From contig NZ_JACFYZ010000012.1 in assembly GCF_015712065.1 (NCBI RefSeq), forward strand, positions 78,916 through 142,915: DNA of 64,000 bases, read 5' to 3'. Shown piece by piece: positions 56,273 to 64,000 of the stretch. Under the pieces are notes generated by a model. It was not told the origin of the DNA and did not search any database. It saw nothing but the letters and a program-made list of their open reading frames with translations. Positions within the stretch are counted from its first letter, which is position 1. Each line of letters begins with the position of its first letter. This DNA comes from Ectopseudomonas chengduensis. GTDB taxonomy: Bacteria > Pseudomonadota > Gammaproteobacteria > Pseudomonadales > Pseudomonadaceae. A program made the translations under genes and the position numbers.

Positions 56273-56751
56273 GGTAAATCACCCGATGTCTTTCATGAGC
56301 CCGGCGGCGGCATTCGACCCCGTGTACAAAACTGCCAAGCAGATGACAGATTTTTTTCACGTGGCCCCTTAATCTTTCGAAACTTTCCGTCGCTTGTATT
56401 GGTCAACTTCGGCAGCACTTGGCGGCGTGCTCTATATACGCGCAACGGATCACGGCGCGAACGTTAACAAGCGCACAGAAATTCGCCGAATTACTTGTTG
56501 TTATTTCCTATCAATGCTGGCAAGCCGCTATCAAAAACAGCATTTGATATCTATTGATTTAATTTCTCGCCCTCCCTCAGCCTAGACTCCTCCTCGTCAT
56601 CACGGGCCTGCGCGCTTTTCCCGGATGAATTCGACGCCATGGCCAAGGCACTGCTGCCAACGCCCGCCGGCATATCAAAACGTCCTCTGCACGCCCATCG
56701 AATGCACTCGATGGTGCACACGCAGTTACAACCAGGAATACAGCCCACAAC
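56273..56751. other. Control region between the two flagellar operons
   Basis: 479 bases with no supported gene. The part from about 56475 to 56575 is clearly richer in A and T than the surrounding DNA. A candidate sigma-54 promoter for fliM is listed separately. On the minus strand TTGACC and several AT-rich hexamers lie upstream of the activator gene but none at ideal spacing. Confidence 0.6.
56640..56655 (+). promoter_or_regulatory. Candidate sigma-54 -24/-12 promoter for fliM
   Basis: TGGCCAAGGCACTGCT has GG and GC exactly ten bases apart and matches TGGCA-N6-TTGC at most fixed positions. It lies about 97 bp before the fliM start, downstream of the AT-rich patch. Confidence 0.4.
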
Positions 56752-57591
56752 ATGACCGGGATTAAAAAAGTCCTTCATGGCGTGCCCGCCGACAGTCTGA
56801 CCCGGTTGAAACCGCAGAAACTTGGCCGGCATTACCACAAGATACCCCACTATATTCGCGAGCTCTCCAGTAAGTACCCGCGAATTATCAGTGACTACTT
56901 TCTGCGTAACTATCGGATCAATCTTGAACTGCTGCGAGTCGATGTTCACGAGCACGTGAATAAAGATGCCGAGTGCCTCTATCGCTCGACGCTGGGCAAG
57001 GTCGGTTTCGCCATGGACCGCGCCCTGCTGACCGAAGCACTGGAGTGTTACTACGGCGGCACTTGCCTGCCCAACCATGAAGCGCCGCCAGTGAGTACCT
57101 CGGAGCAGCGCATGCGTACGCGTCTGGGTCTGGACGTGACCCAGTTGTTCGCCCGCTCGATTCTCGCCGGCCAGACCTTCGGCAAGCTCGAGCCTTACGA
57201 CAACACCTATGAAGAAGCGGCCTGGGAGTACGTGGCAGAGTTCCACTTCACCAGCCATATCACCGGCAGCCAGGCATCGATCTTCATCTATCTGGATACA
57301 CAGCTGGTCGATGAGCTGACCAGCCGCCTGACAACACCGGCCCCCATGACCCAGGGCGGCAACTCGCTCAATCAGATTCGCCAGTTGCCGGTGCGTTTGG
57401 ACTGCGTGGTGGCCAGCCTGCAGATGCCCCTGTCGCAAGTGCTTGCCCTGCGCCCCGGCGACATCCTGCCGATGCGCCTGCTGGAGCGCTGCGATGTACA
57501 GATCAACCAGCAGAAGCTGTTTCGCGGCGCCATCTTCGAAGACGACGGCTCCTTGTTCCTGACTTCTCTTGAGAGCGTGAAGACCCCATGA
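56752..57591 (+). CDS. fliM: Flagellar motor switch protein FliM, lateral type
   Basis: 279 residues, shorter than the roughly 320 of polar FliMs. The middle domain (GKVGFAMDRALLTEALECYYGG) and the C-terminal SpoA domain (VRLDCVVASLQMPLSQVLAL, LRPGDILPM) are present. The extreme N terminus lacks the usual LSQDEIDALL-type CheY-binding peptide: it starts MTGIKKVLHGVPADSLTRLK. Switch control by CheY-P may therefore be absent or different. Overlaps fliN by four bases. Confidence 0.88.
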   Translation: MTGIKKVLHGVPADSLTRLKPQKLGRHYHKIPHYIRELSSKYPRIISDYFLRNYRINLELLRVDVHEHVNKDAECLYRSTLGKVGFAMDRALLTEALECYYGGTCLPNHEAPPVSTSEQRMRTRLGLDVTQLFARSILAGQTFGKLEPYDNTYEEAAWEYVAEFHFTSHITGSQASIFIYLDTQLVDELTSRLTTPAPMTQGGNSLNQIRQLPVRLDCVVASLQMPLSQVLALRPGDILPMRLLERCDVQINQQKLFRGAIFEDDGSLFLTSLESVKTP

Positions 57592-57959
57592 GCAGCCCCA
57601 TTTCCGATAACGATTTCGATAGCCTGATCAATGACGCTGGCCTCAATCTCGATGAGGCCGTCAGCGACTCCGTCCCGGAGCAAGCGCCTGCCAGCCTGCC
57701 GCAGCAGGATCTGAGCTTCTTCGGCAAGATCCCAGTCAACGTCACCCTCGAAGTGGCCTCCACCGAGATCACCCTCAAGGAGCTGATGGACGTCGACGCC
57801 GGCAGCGTGATCGCCCTAGACAAGCTGGCCGGCGAACCACTCGACGTGAAGGTCAACGGCGCCCTGTTCGCCAAGGCCGAAGTGGTGGTGATGAACGGCA
57901 ACTACGGCCTGCGCATCGTCGAGCTGTCCGGTAGCGGTCTCAGCGGGTTGGGCGTGTGA
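57588..57959 (+). CDS. fliN: Flagellar motor switch protein FliN
   Basis: 123 residues. Acidic, disordered N terminus, then the SpoA domain (KIPVNVTLEVASTEITLKEL, GSVIALDKLAGEPLDVKVNG) ending NYGLRIVEL. Forms the base of the C ring with FliM and docks FliH. The start overlaps the fliM stop (ATGA); the stop overlaps the fliP start. No fliO lies between fliN and fliP. Confidence 0.95.
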   Translation: MSSPISDNDFDSLINDAGLNLDEAVSDSVPEQAPASLPQQDLSFFGKIPVNVTLEVASTEITLKELMDVDAGSVIALDKLAGEPLDVKVNGALFAKAEVVVMNGNYGLRIVELSGSGLSGLGV

Positions 57960-58711
57960 TGCTGCGCCGTCTGCTGCAACCCGGCCTGCTGCTGGCAGCC
58001 CTGTGCTGCCCGTTGCTGGCCCAGGCGGCCGGCGGCGACATCACCCTGTTCAACTTCAACGACAGCGAAGACGGCCAGACCCTTAGCGTCAAGCTGCAGA
58101 TCCTGCTGATCATGACGCTGCTGGGCTTTCTCCCGGCCATGTTGATGATGATGACCTGCTTCACCCGCTTCATCATCGTCCTGGCCATCCTGCGCCAGGC
58201 CATCGGCCTGCAGCAGAGCCCGCCCAACCCGGTGCTGGTCGGCATCGCCCTGTGCCTCACCCTGCTGGTGATGCGCCCGGTGTGGCAGGAGATGTACACC
58301 GAGGCCTACGTGCCGTTCGAGGCCGACCAGATCAGCCTCGAACAGGGTCTGGGCGAAGGCAAGCGCATCATCAGCCAGTTCATGCTGGCGCAGACCAGCA
58401 AGAACTCGCTGGAAACCTTGGTCGCTCTCGCGGGTGAGGAAATACCAGAGGACCTGGCCCAGCTGGACTTCTCCCTGCTGCTGCCGGCCTTCGTGCTCAG
58501 CGAGCTGAAGACCGCCTTTCAACTCGGTTTCATGATCTTCGTGCCGTTTCTGGTGATCGACCTGGTGGTAGCCAGCGTACTGATGGCAATGGGCATGATG
58601 ATGCTCTCGCCGATGATGATCTCGCTGCCGTTCAAGCTGATGATCTTCGTCCTGGTCGATGGCTGGACGCTGCTGGTCGGCACCCTCACCACCAGTATTC
58701 AGCCCTATTAG
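57959..58711 (+). CDS. fliP: Flagellar export gate protein FliP
   Basis: 250 residues. Cleavable signal peptide (ends AQAA) and four membrane spans; conserved MTCFTRFIIVLAILRQAIGLQQ and SELKTAFQLGFMIFVPFLVIDL. Core of the FliP5-FliQ4-FliR1 export gate. The ATG at 57959 overlaps the fliN stop (TGATG); an immediately preceding GTG is less likely. The assembly factor FliO, often needed for FliP, is not encoded here. Confidence 0.96.
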   Translation: MLRRLLQPGLLLAALCCPLLAQAAGGDITLFNFNDSEDGQTLSVKLQILLIMTLLGFLPAMLMMMTCFTRFIIVLAILRQAIGLQQSPPNPVLVGIALCLTLLVMRPVWQEMYTEAYVPFEADQISLEQGLGEGKRIISQFMLAQTSKNSLETLVALAGEEIPEDLAQLDFSLLLPAFVLSELKTAFQLGFMIFVPFLVIDLVVASVLMAMGMMMLSPMMISLPFKLMIFVLVDGWTLLVGTLTTSIQPY

Positions 58712-58723
58712 CGAGGCTTCGCG

Positions 58724-58996
58724 ATGCTCACGCCCGAACACGCCGCCGAGCTGGTGGCTCACGCGGTCTATATCACCGGCATCATCGTCTGCGTGCTGGT
58801 GGTGCCGAGCCTGCTCGGCGGCCTCTTGGTGAGCATTTTCCAGGCTGCCACGCAGATCAACGAACAGATGCTCAGCTTCCTCCCGCGCCTGCTGATCACC
58901 CTGGCCATGCTGCTGTTCGCCGGCCACTGGATCCTGCGCACGCTGGGGGATCTGTTCATCGAAACCTTCAAGCAGGCCGGGCATCTGGTGGGCTGA
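58724..58996 (+). CDS. fliQ: Flagellar export gate protein FliQ
   Basis: 90 residues with two membrane spans (about 15-40 and 55-75) and the FliQ signature GGLLVSIFQAATQINEQMLSFLPRL. Part of the export gate. A clear AGGC ribosome site lies in the 12-bp gap after fliP. Confidence 0.95.
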   Translation: MLTPEHAAELVAHAVYITGIIVCVLVVPSLLGGLLVSIFQAATQINEQMLSFLPRLLITLAMLLFAGHWILRTLGDLFIETFKQAGHLVG

Positions 58997-58999
58997 AGC

Positions 59000-59794
59000 A
59001 TGTCCGAACCCGTGCTGCATGCCAGCCAGTATCTGACCAGCCTGCAGGCTTACTGGTGGCCCTTCTGCCGCATCGTTGCCCTGCTCAGCATGGCGCCGCT
59101 GTTCAACCACAAGGCAGTCTCGGTACGCGTGCGCATCCTCCTCGCCCTGGCCTTGACCATCGCCCTTGGCGCAGCGCTGCCGGACATGCCCGAAATTGAC
59201 CCACTGTCACTGAAGGGGCTGTTGACCGCACTGGAGCAGATCACCTTCGGCGTCCTGCTGGGGCTGACCCTGCAACTGGTGTTCACCATCTTCATGCTGG
59301 TCGGTGAGGTGGTGTCGACGCAGATGGGCATGAGCATGGCGCGCTACAACGACCCGGTGAACGGCGTGTCGTCGTCTTCGATCATCTACCAGCTGTACTT
59401 CATCCTGCTGGTGCTGCTGTTCTTCGCCATCGACGGCCACCTGGTCACCATCAGCGTGCTGTACCAGAGCTTCCTGTTCTGGCCGGTCGGCAGCGGCCTG
59501 CATTACCTGGGCGCACAAAGCTTCGTGCAGGCCTTCGCCTGGGTGCTGGCAGCAGCCGTGCTGGTCACCTTGCCCCTGGTGTTCTGCCTGACCCTGGTGC
59601 AGTTCTGCTTCGGCCTGCTCAACCGCATTTCGCCGGCGATGAACCTGTTCTCCCTGGGTTTTCCCATCAGCATTCTGATGGGCCTGCTGTGCATCTATCT
59701 GACCTTGCCCAACCTACCCGAGAGCTACCTGCACCTGACCCGCGAGTTGCTCAACGGCATCGGCGTGATTCTGCGCGAGGGCGGTGATGTCTGA
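59000..59794 (+). CDS. fliR: Flagellar export gate protein FliR
   Basis: 264 residues, six hydrophobic spans. MAPLFNHKAVSVRVRILLAL, VSTQMGMSMARYNDPVNG and the C-terminal NLFSLGFPISILMGL are typical FliR segments. Completes the gate with FliP and FliQ and contacts FlhB. Starts three bases after fliQ; its end overlaps the flhB start by eight bases. Confidence 0.95.
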   Translation: MSEPVLHASQYLTSLQAYWWPFCRIVALLSMAPLFNHKAVSVRVRILLALALTIALGAALPDMPEIDPLSLKGLLTALEQITFGVLLGLTLQLVFTIFMLVGEVVSTQMGMSMARYNDPVNGVSSSSIIYQLYFILLVLLFFAIDGHLVTISVLYQSFLFWPVGSGLHYLGAQSFVQAFAWVLAAAVLVTLPLVFCLTLVQFCFGLLNRISPAMNLFSLGFPISILMGLLCIYLTLPNLPESYLHLTRELLNGIGVILREGGDV

Positions 59795-60920
59795 GCAGAA
59801 CAGCGGCCAGGAGAAAACGGAAGAAGCCTCCGCGCACAAACTGAAAAAGAGCAAGGATGACGGCCAGGTCGCGCGCTCCAAGGACCTGTCGACCACCATC
59901 TCGCTGATCGCCACCCTGTTCATTCTCAAGTTCAGCGCCGGGCTTTTTCTGGAAGGGCTCAGCGACAGCTTCCGCCTGTCCTATATCCAGTTCGGCCACA
60001 GCGAGATCGGCCTGGATGATCTCGACACCCTGCTGGGCTACAACATGCTGGTGTTCATCAAACTGCTGTCACCGCTGCTGCTTACCTCCGTGCTGGTGGT
60101 GGCGCTGTCGCTGGTACCGGGCGGCTGGGTGTTCTCCGCGAAAAACTTTGCGCCGAAACTCAGCAAGCTCAATCCCATCACCGGCCTGGGAAGAATCTTT
60201 TCGGCGCAGAACTGGAGCGAACTGCTCAAGTCGATCCTCAAGGTGCTGGTGCTGCTCGGTGTCGGCTATGTCCTGGTGCGCGCGGCCCTCCCGGACCTGA
60301 TCGCCCTGCAGCGCAGCAGCGTGTTCGAGGCGATCTCGGCAGCGCTGAACCTGACCTTCAACTTGACCCTGTGTCTGATGCTGATCTTCGTGGTGTTCTC
60401 CTTCATCGACATCCCGCTGCAGCGCTACTTCTTTCTCAAGAAGATGCGCATGACCAAGCAGGAGCGCAAGGAGGAGCACAAGAACCAGGAGGGCCGCCCC
60501 GAGGTCAAGGCGCGCATCAAGCAGCTGCAACGGCAGATGTTGCAAAGGCAGATCAGCAAGGTGATCAAGAACGCCGACGTGATCATCGTCAACCCGACGC
60601 ACTACGCCGTGGCGCTGAAGTACGACACCAAGAAGGCCGCCGCGCCCTTCGTGCTGGCCAAGGGCGTCGATGAAACCGCCCTGTACATGCGCCAGATGGC
60701 CAAGAAGCATGAACTCGAGATGGTGGAAATTCCGCCACTGGCACGCGCCATCTACTTCACCACCCAGATCAATCAGCAGATCCCGGCCCCGCTGTATACC
60801 GCCGTGGCCCATGTGCTGACCTACATCCTGCAGCTCAAGGCCTGGCGCCAGGGGCGCAGAAGCAAGCCAGAACTGGCGAGCAACCTCCCGATTCCCGACA
60901 GTTTGGCCAACAGGGGCTGA
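59787..60920 (+). CDS. flhB: Flagellar export switch protein FlhB
   Basis: 377 residues. N-terminal EKTEEASAHKLKKSKDDGQV, four membrane spans, and a cytoplasmic domain with the autocleavage site NPTH at 269-272, the same numbering as Salmonella FlhB. Cleavage switches export from rod/hook to filament substrates, normally with FliK, which is not in the window. Start taken as the ATG at 59787; a GTG one codon earlier is possible. Confidence 0.95.
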   Translation: MSEQNSGQEKTEEASAHKLKKSKDDGQVARSKDLSTTISLIATLFILKFSAGLFLEGLSDSFRLSYIQFGHSEIGLDDLDTLLGYNMLVFIKLLSPLLLTSVLVVALSLVPGGWVFSAKNFAPKLSKLNPITGLGRIFSAQNWSELLKSILKVLVLLGVGYVLVRAALPDLIALQRSSVFEAISAALNLTFNLTLCLMLIFVVFSFIDIPLQRYFFLKKMRMTKQERKEEHKNQEGRPEVKARIKQLQRQMLQRQISKVIKNADVIIVNPTHYAVALKYDTKKAAAPFVLAKGVDETALYMRQMAKKHELEMVEIPPLARAIYFTTQINQQIPAPLYTAVAHVLTYILQLKAWRQGRRSKPELASNLPIPDSLANRG

Positions 60921-60923
60921 TTC

Positions 60924-63020
60924 ATGAACCTACTGCAGCAACTCGCGCCCACCTTCCGCAGCGGCCGTATCGGTATTCCGGTGCTGATCCTGTCGATCCT
61001 GGCCATGGTCATACTGCCGCTGCCACCGGTGCTGCTCGATGCCCTGTTCACTTTCAACATCGCCATGGCCATCCTGGTGCTGCTGGTCAGCGTGTCGTCG
61101 AAGAGCCCGCTGGATTTTTCCCTGTTTCCCACGGTGATCCTCATCACCACCTTGTTGCGCCTGTGCCTGAACGTCGCCTCCACTCGCGTGGTGCTGCTCG
61201 AGGGCCATACCGGCACCGGCGCGGCGGGCAAGGTGATCGAGTCGTTCGGCGAGGTGGTGATCGGCGGCAACTTCATCGTCGGCCTGGTGGTGTTCGTGAT
61301 CCTGATGATCATCAACTTCATCGTCATCACCAAGGGCGGCGAGCGTATCTCCGAGGTCACCGCGCGCTTCACCCTCGATGCATTGCCGGGCAAGCAGATG
61401 GCCATCGATGCCGATCTCAATGCCGGCCTGATCGACCAGCACGAGGCTAAGCGTCGCCGCTCCGAAGTAGCCAAGGAAGCCGATTTCTACGGTGCCATGG
61501 ACGGCGCCTCGAAGTTCGTCCGTGGCGATGCCATCGCTGGCATTCTGATCCTCCTGATCAACCTGTTCGGCGGCTTCGCCATCGGCCTGTTCGTCTACGA
61601 CCTGGGCGCAGGCCAGGCTTTCCAGCAGTACGCCCTGCTGACCATCGGTGATGGCCTGGTGGCGCAGATCCCGGCACTGCTGCTGTCCACTGCAGCAGCG
61701 ATCATCGTCACGCGGATCAACGAATCCTCGGACATCACCCAGCAGGTCAACCGTCAGTTGCTGGCCCAGCCGGCATTGCTCTATACCGTGGCCGGCATTC
61801 TATTCACCCTGGCGCTGGTGCCAGGCATGCCGCACCTGGCGTTCATCAGCTTCGCCGCCCTGGTGGCGTTCATCGCCTGGATGGTCTCGCGCAACGGCCC
61901 GCCCACTGAAGCCGCCAGCCTCGAACAGGTCGAGGCCCTGGGCAAGGCGATGGAACAGGAACGTGCGCAGAACATGGTGTGGGAGGACATCCCGCTGGTC
62001 GAGCGTCTGTCCGTGTCGCTGGGCTACAAATTGGTCGGTCTGGTCAACGAAGCCGCTGGTGCGCCGCTGACTCAGCGCGTGCGCGGCGTACGTCAGACCC
62101 TGTCGGAGAGCCTGGGCTTCCTGCTGCCGGAAGTGCATATCCGCGACAGCCTGCGCCTCAAAGCATCGCAGTACAGCATTCAGATCAATGGCGAGAAGAT
62201 CGACAGCGCCGAGCTGCATGCCGATCGCATGATGGCTATCCCTTCGCCGGAGCTCTATGGCGAGATCGACGGTATTCTCGGCGTCGACCCGGCCTACCGC
62301 ATGCAGGTGGTGTGGATTCAGCCGGAGGACAAGGCGCGTGCGCTCAACCTCGGCTACCAGGTGATCGACTGTGCCAGCGTCATCGCCACGCACCTGAATA
62401 AGGTGATCCGTGAGCATCTACCCGATGTGTTCAAGCACGACGACGTCGATCATCTGATGCAACGTCTGCAGGTGCAGGCGCCGAAACTGGCCGAGAGCCT
62501 GAAGAGTCAGCTCAGCTATACCCAGCAGCACCGCGTCTACCGCCAGCTGTTGCAGGAGCAGGTGCCACTCAAGGACATCGTCACCATCGCCACGACGCTG
62601 CTGGAAGCCAGCGAATCGACCAAGGACCCGGTACTGCTGGCCTCGGACGTGCGCTACGCGCTGCGCCGCAGCATCGTCGGCATGATCGCCGGCGAGCGCC
62701 AGGAGTTGTCGGTGTTCATTCTCGAGAATGCACTGGAGAACACCCTGCTCAATGCCCTGGCCATCGCCCAGCAGGCCGGCCCGGTGAGCCTGGACAACAT
62801 CCCGGTAGAACCCAGCCTGCTCAATCAGCTGCAGAACACCATGCCGGTGGTGAAGGAAAAACTGCGCAAGGATGGTCACCCGCCGATCCTTACCGTGATG
62901 CCGCAGCTACGCCCGCTGCTGGCACGTTATGCGCGGGTGTTCAGCCCTGGCCTGCATGTGCTGTCGCAGAACGAGATCCCGGACCGAGTTGGCGTCAATA
63001 TCCTCGGTACGCTGGGCTGA
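60924..63020 (+). CDS. flhA: Flagellar export protein FlhA
   Basis: 698 residues, standard for FlhA. Eight N-terminal membrane spans (to about 325) with the FHIPEP-type loop around RFTLDALPGKQMAIDADLNA, and a cytoplasmic domain (about 350-690) that docks chaperone-substrate complexes and closes the export ring. Last gene of the fliM-flhA operon, three bases after flhB. flhF, fleN and fliA, which follow flhA in the polar cluster of Pseudomonas, are absent. Confidence 0.97.
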   Translation: MNLLQQLAPTFRSGRIGIPVLILSILAMVILPLPPVLLDALFTFNIAMAILVLLVSVSSKSPLDFSLFPTVILITTLLRLCLNVASTRVVLLEGHTGTGAAGKVIESFGEVVIGGNFIVGLVVFVILMIINFIVITKGGERISEVTARFTLDALPGKQMAIDADLNAGLIDQHEAKRRRSEVAKEADFYGAMDGASKFVRGDAIAGILILLINLFGGFAIGLFVYDLGAGQAFQQYALLTIGDGLVAQIPALLLSTAAAIIVTRINESSDITQQVNRQLLAQPALLYTVAGILFTLALVPGMPHLAFISFAALVAFIAWMVSRNGPPTEAASLEQVEALGKAMEQERAQNMVWEDIPLVERLSVSLGYKLVGLVNEAAGAPLTQRVRGVRQTLSESLGFLLPEVHIRDSLRLKASQYSIQINGEKIDSAELHADRMMAIPSPELYGEIDGILGVDPAYRMQVVWIQPEDKARALNLGYQVIDCASVIATHLNKVIREHLPDVFKHDDVDHLMQRLQVQAPKLAESLKSQLSYTQQHRVYRQLLQEQVPLKDIVTIATTLLEASESTKDPVLLASDVRYALRRSIVGMIAGERQELSVFILENALENTLLNALAIAQQAGPVSLDNIPVEPSLLNQLQNTMPVVKEKLRKDGHPPILTVMPQLRPLLARYARVFSPGLHVLSQNEIPDRVGVNILGTLG

Positions 63021-63041
63021 TTGGTAAAGGTTCAACACGCT

Positions 63042-63066
63042 GGTGGATGCGTGTTTCGCATCCACC
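63042..63066. terminator. Hairpin after flhA
   Basis: GGTGGATGCG and CGCATCCACC make a ten-base-pair stem with loop TGTTT, 21 bp past the flhA stop. No T-run follows, so it may be a repeat as well as a terminator. Confidence 0.45.
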
Positions 63067-63134
63067 ACGCCGACCTCGAAAGAAGACCGCCACGCCAGAG
63101 CGATCTCCTTCATCGCCTCGCCATTTACTCCCGC

Positions 63135-63476
63135 CTAAGCCTTTTCCTTGCGCAGCTTGCGCATGCCTTCGATCAGCCGGACGTACTCGGCCGTCTCCTC
63201 CTGCAAGGCCAGCCCGGCTTCGAAGAAGCCTGTGCGGGTATTCTCCTGCGACCACTGGCAGATCATGTTCACATCCACCTGGCGCATCTCTCCCTCACGA
63301 TCACGCATTCGCACTCGCAGCTTCAGTTCACTTCCGGGCTCCACCGGCGTATCGCTCAGCAGTTTCATCCCGCACTCGGAAACATCGCCCGCATAGCCGA
63401 TCAGCGTGTCGCTTTCTCGATCACTGATCTTGATGCGGAAGGTAGAGCGGAAGGTGATACGACTCGATTGACGCAT
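63135..63476 (-). CDS. PilZ domain protein
   Basis: 113 residues, a single PilZ domain. The c-di-GMP contacts are present: RQSSR (RxxxR) at the N terminus and DVSECG (DxSxxG) about 30 residues later. Start at 63476, although its ribosome site is weak. Adjacent, convergent with flhA; single PilZ proteins such as YcgR bind c-di-GMP and act as motor brakes, so this one could act on the neighbouring flagellum. That is inferred from position only. Confidence 0.85.
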   Translation of the reverse strand: MRQSSRITFRSTFRIKISDRESDTLIGYAGDVSECGMKLLSDTPVEPGSELKLRVRMRDREGEMRQVDVNMICQWSQENTRTGFFEAGLALQEETAEYVRLIEGMRKLRKEKA

Positions 63477-63770
63477 AGGAGAATGCCTTAGTGCTCGCCA
63501 CGTCTGGTTGGATCGCAAGGATCAGGAGTTATCAATCGAGATCATTCAGAAGGAAGTCGCGCATTGATGGCCTGTGATTCATCAGAACAAGACGACCATA
63601 GCGAGCAGATACTTAAATCCGAGGCGAGCGCTGATGCCCCGTAGGAGCGAGCTCTGCTCGCGAAGCGTCAGCGGATCAACCGTAGGGTGCGCCATCAGCG
63701 GTGCGCGCAGCGCCCCCTACGCGCTTGGAGGAACGACTTCTGCCACGAAGTTTTCCGCACTGCAAAGAAG

Positions 63771-63801
63771 AAACCCCAGACCGCTAGGCGATCTGGGGTT
63801 T
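63771..63801 (-). terminator. Distal terminator of the rRNA operon
   Basis: AAACCCCAGA and TCTGGGGTTT form a ten-base-pair stem; CTTCTTTG follows on the minus strand. It sits directly after a duplicated 5S tail. Confidence 0.75.
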
Positions 63802-63822
63802 CGTATAGGAGCTTGACGATGA
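63801..63822 (-). repeat. Displaced copy of the 5S rRNA 3' tail
   Basis: TCGTATAGGAGCTTGACGATGA is repeated exactly at 63911-63932, where it is the true end of the 5S gene and its spacer. The bases on the 5S side of this copy do not match 5S rRNA. Confidence 0.85.
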
Positions 63823-63879
63823 TCCGGCCGGCGCTCCGGGACTCTCACCGCCACGCGCCATTTTTTGCGCACATAGAAG

Positions 63880-63911
63880 AACGCCCAGTCTGCGTTAGCA
63901 AACTGGGCGTT
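63880..63911 (-). terminator. Proximal terminator of the rRNA operon
   Basis: AACGCCCAGT and ACTGGGCGTT pair around a 12-base loop, with CTTCT after the stem on the minus strand, just past the 5S gene. Confidence 0.8.
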
Positions 63912-63918
63912 CGTATAG

Positions 63919-64000
63919 GAGCTTGACGATGACCTACTCTCACATGGTGAAGCACCACACTACCATCGGCGATGCGTCGTTTCACTACTGAGTTCGGGAT
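63919..64000 (-). rRNA. rrf: 5S ribosomal RNA (partial, 3' end only)
   Basis: On the minus strand the sequence reads ATCCCGAACTCAGTAGTGAA, then ACGACGCATCGCCGATGG, then GAGAGTAGGTCATCGTCAAG, the 3' two thirds of a Pseudomonas-type 5S rRNA. About 82 of some 120 nt are visible and the gene runs off the right edge. The whole rRNA operon should lie to the right, transcribed leftwards and facing the flagellar cluster. Confidence 0.95.

Larger units (their letters stand above)
63477..63918. other. Intergenic region with repeats and rRNA-operon terminators
   Basis: 442 bases without a supported gene. Includes a half GTAGGAGC element (63641-63666), the CGTAGGGTGCGCC...GGTGCGC palindrome near 63681-63722, two terminator hairpins and a displaced 22-bp piece of the 5S tail. 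Confidence 0.6.

Overview
The window is about 64 kb of GC-rich gammaproteobacterial chromosome. Gene content and order match Pseudomonas: rpmBG, a dipeptide-type binding protein, radC, coaBC-dut-algC-argB, pyrE/crc, rph, yicC, gmk-rpoZ-spoT-ridA, oxyR-recG, hupA, rubB, phoBR and ubiCA follow the order I remember for the PA53xx region of P. aeruginosa. Crc, a 259-residue OxyR-dependent context and AlgC make Pseudomonas sensu lato close to certain; the species cannot be fixed from this sequence alone.

Layout. 1-8.4 kb: a glutamine-synthetase-like enzyme cut by the window edge, a lipoprotein, an unusual chemoreceptor, and an accessory module (FAD oxidoreductase and AraC regulator facing a membrane fatty-acid desaturase). 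8.5-12.6 kb: a c-di-GMP GGDEF/EAL protein converging on, and overlapping, a receiver-HDOD protein. 12.8-39.9 kb: core housekeeping genes for ribosomal proteins, CoA, dUTP, alginate/LPS sugar phosphates, arginine, pyrimidines, catabolite repression, RNA processing, (p)ppGpp, oxidative stress and recombination. 40-48.3 kb: rubredoxin reductase, an outer-membrane protein, a CNNM/CorC-type transporter, phosphate two-component genes and ubiquinone genes.

48.5-63.0 kb is the most striking block: a compact second flagellar cluster in two divergent operons. A FleQ/LafK-like sigma-54 activator leads fliEFGHIJ-flgM-flgN leftwards; fliMNPQR-flhBA run rightwards. The layout is that of the lateral (laf) flagella of Vibrio and Aeromonas rather than the polar set of Pseudomonas. 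The 479-bp spacer between the two operons has an AT-rich patch and a candidate -24/-12 promoter. FliM lacks the normal CheY-binding N terminus. Hook, filament and motor genes are not in the window. A PilZ protein follows, then the 3' end of a 5S rRNA gene on the minus strand with two tandem terminators and a duplicated 5S tail.

Other points: AlgC is fused to an N-terminal membrane module and the strong ribosome site belongs to the long form; a perfect CRP/Vfr-type palindrome lies upstream of a YbaK-HDOD gene; dispersed palindromic intergenic repeats occur throughout. No tRNA, insertion sequence, prophage or CRISPR array was recognised.
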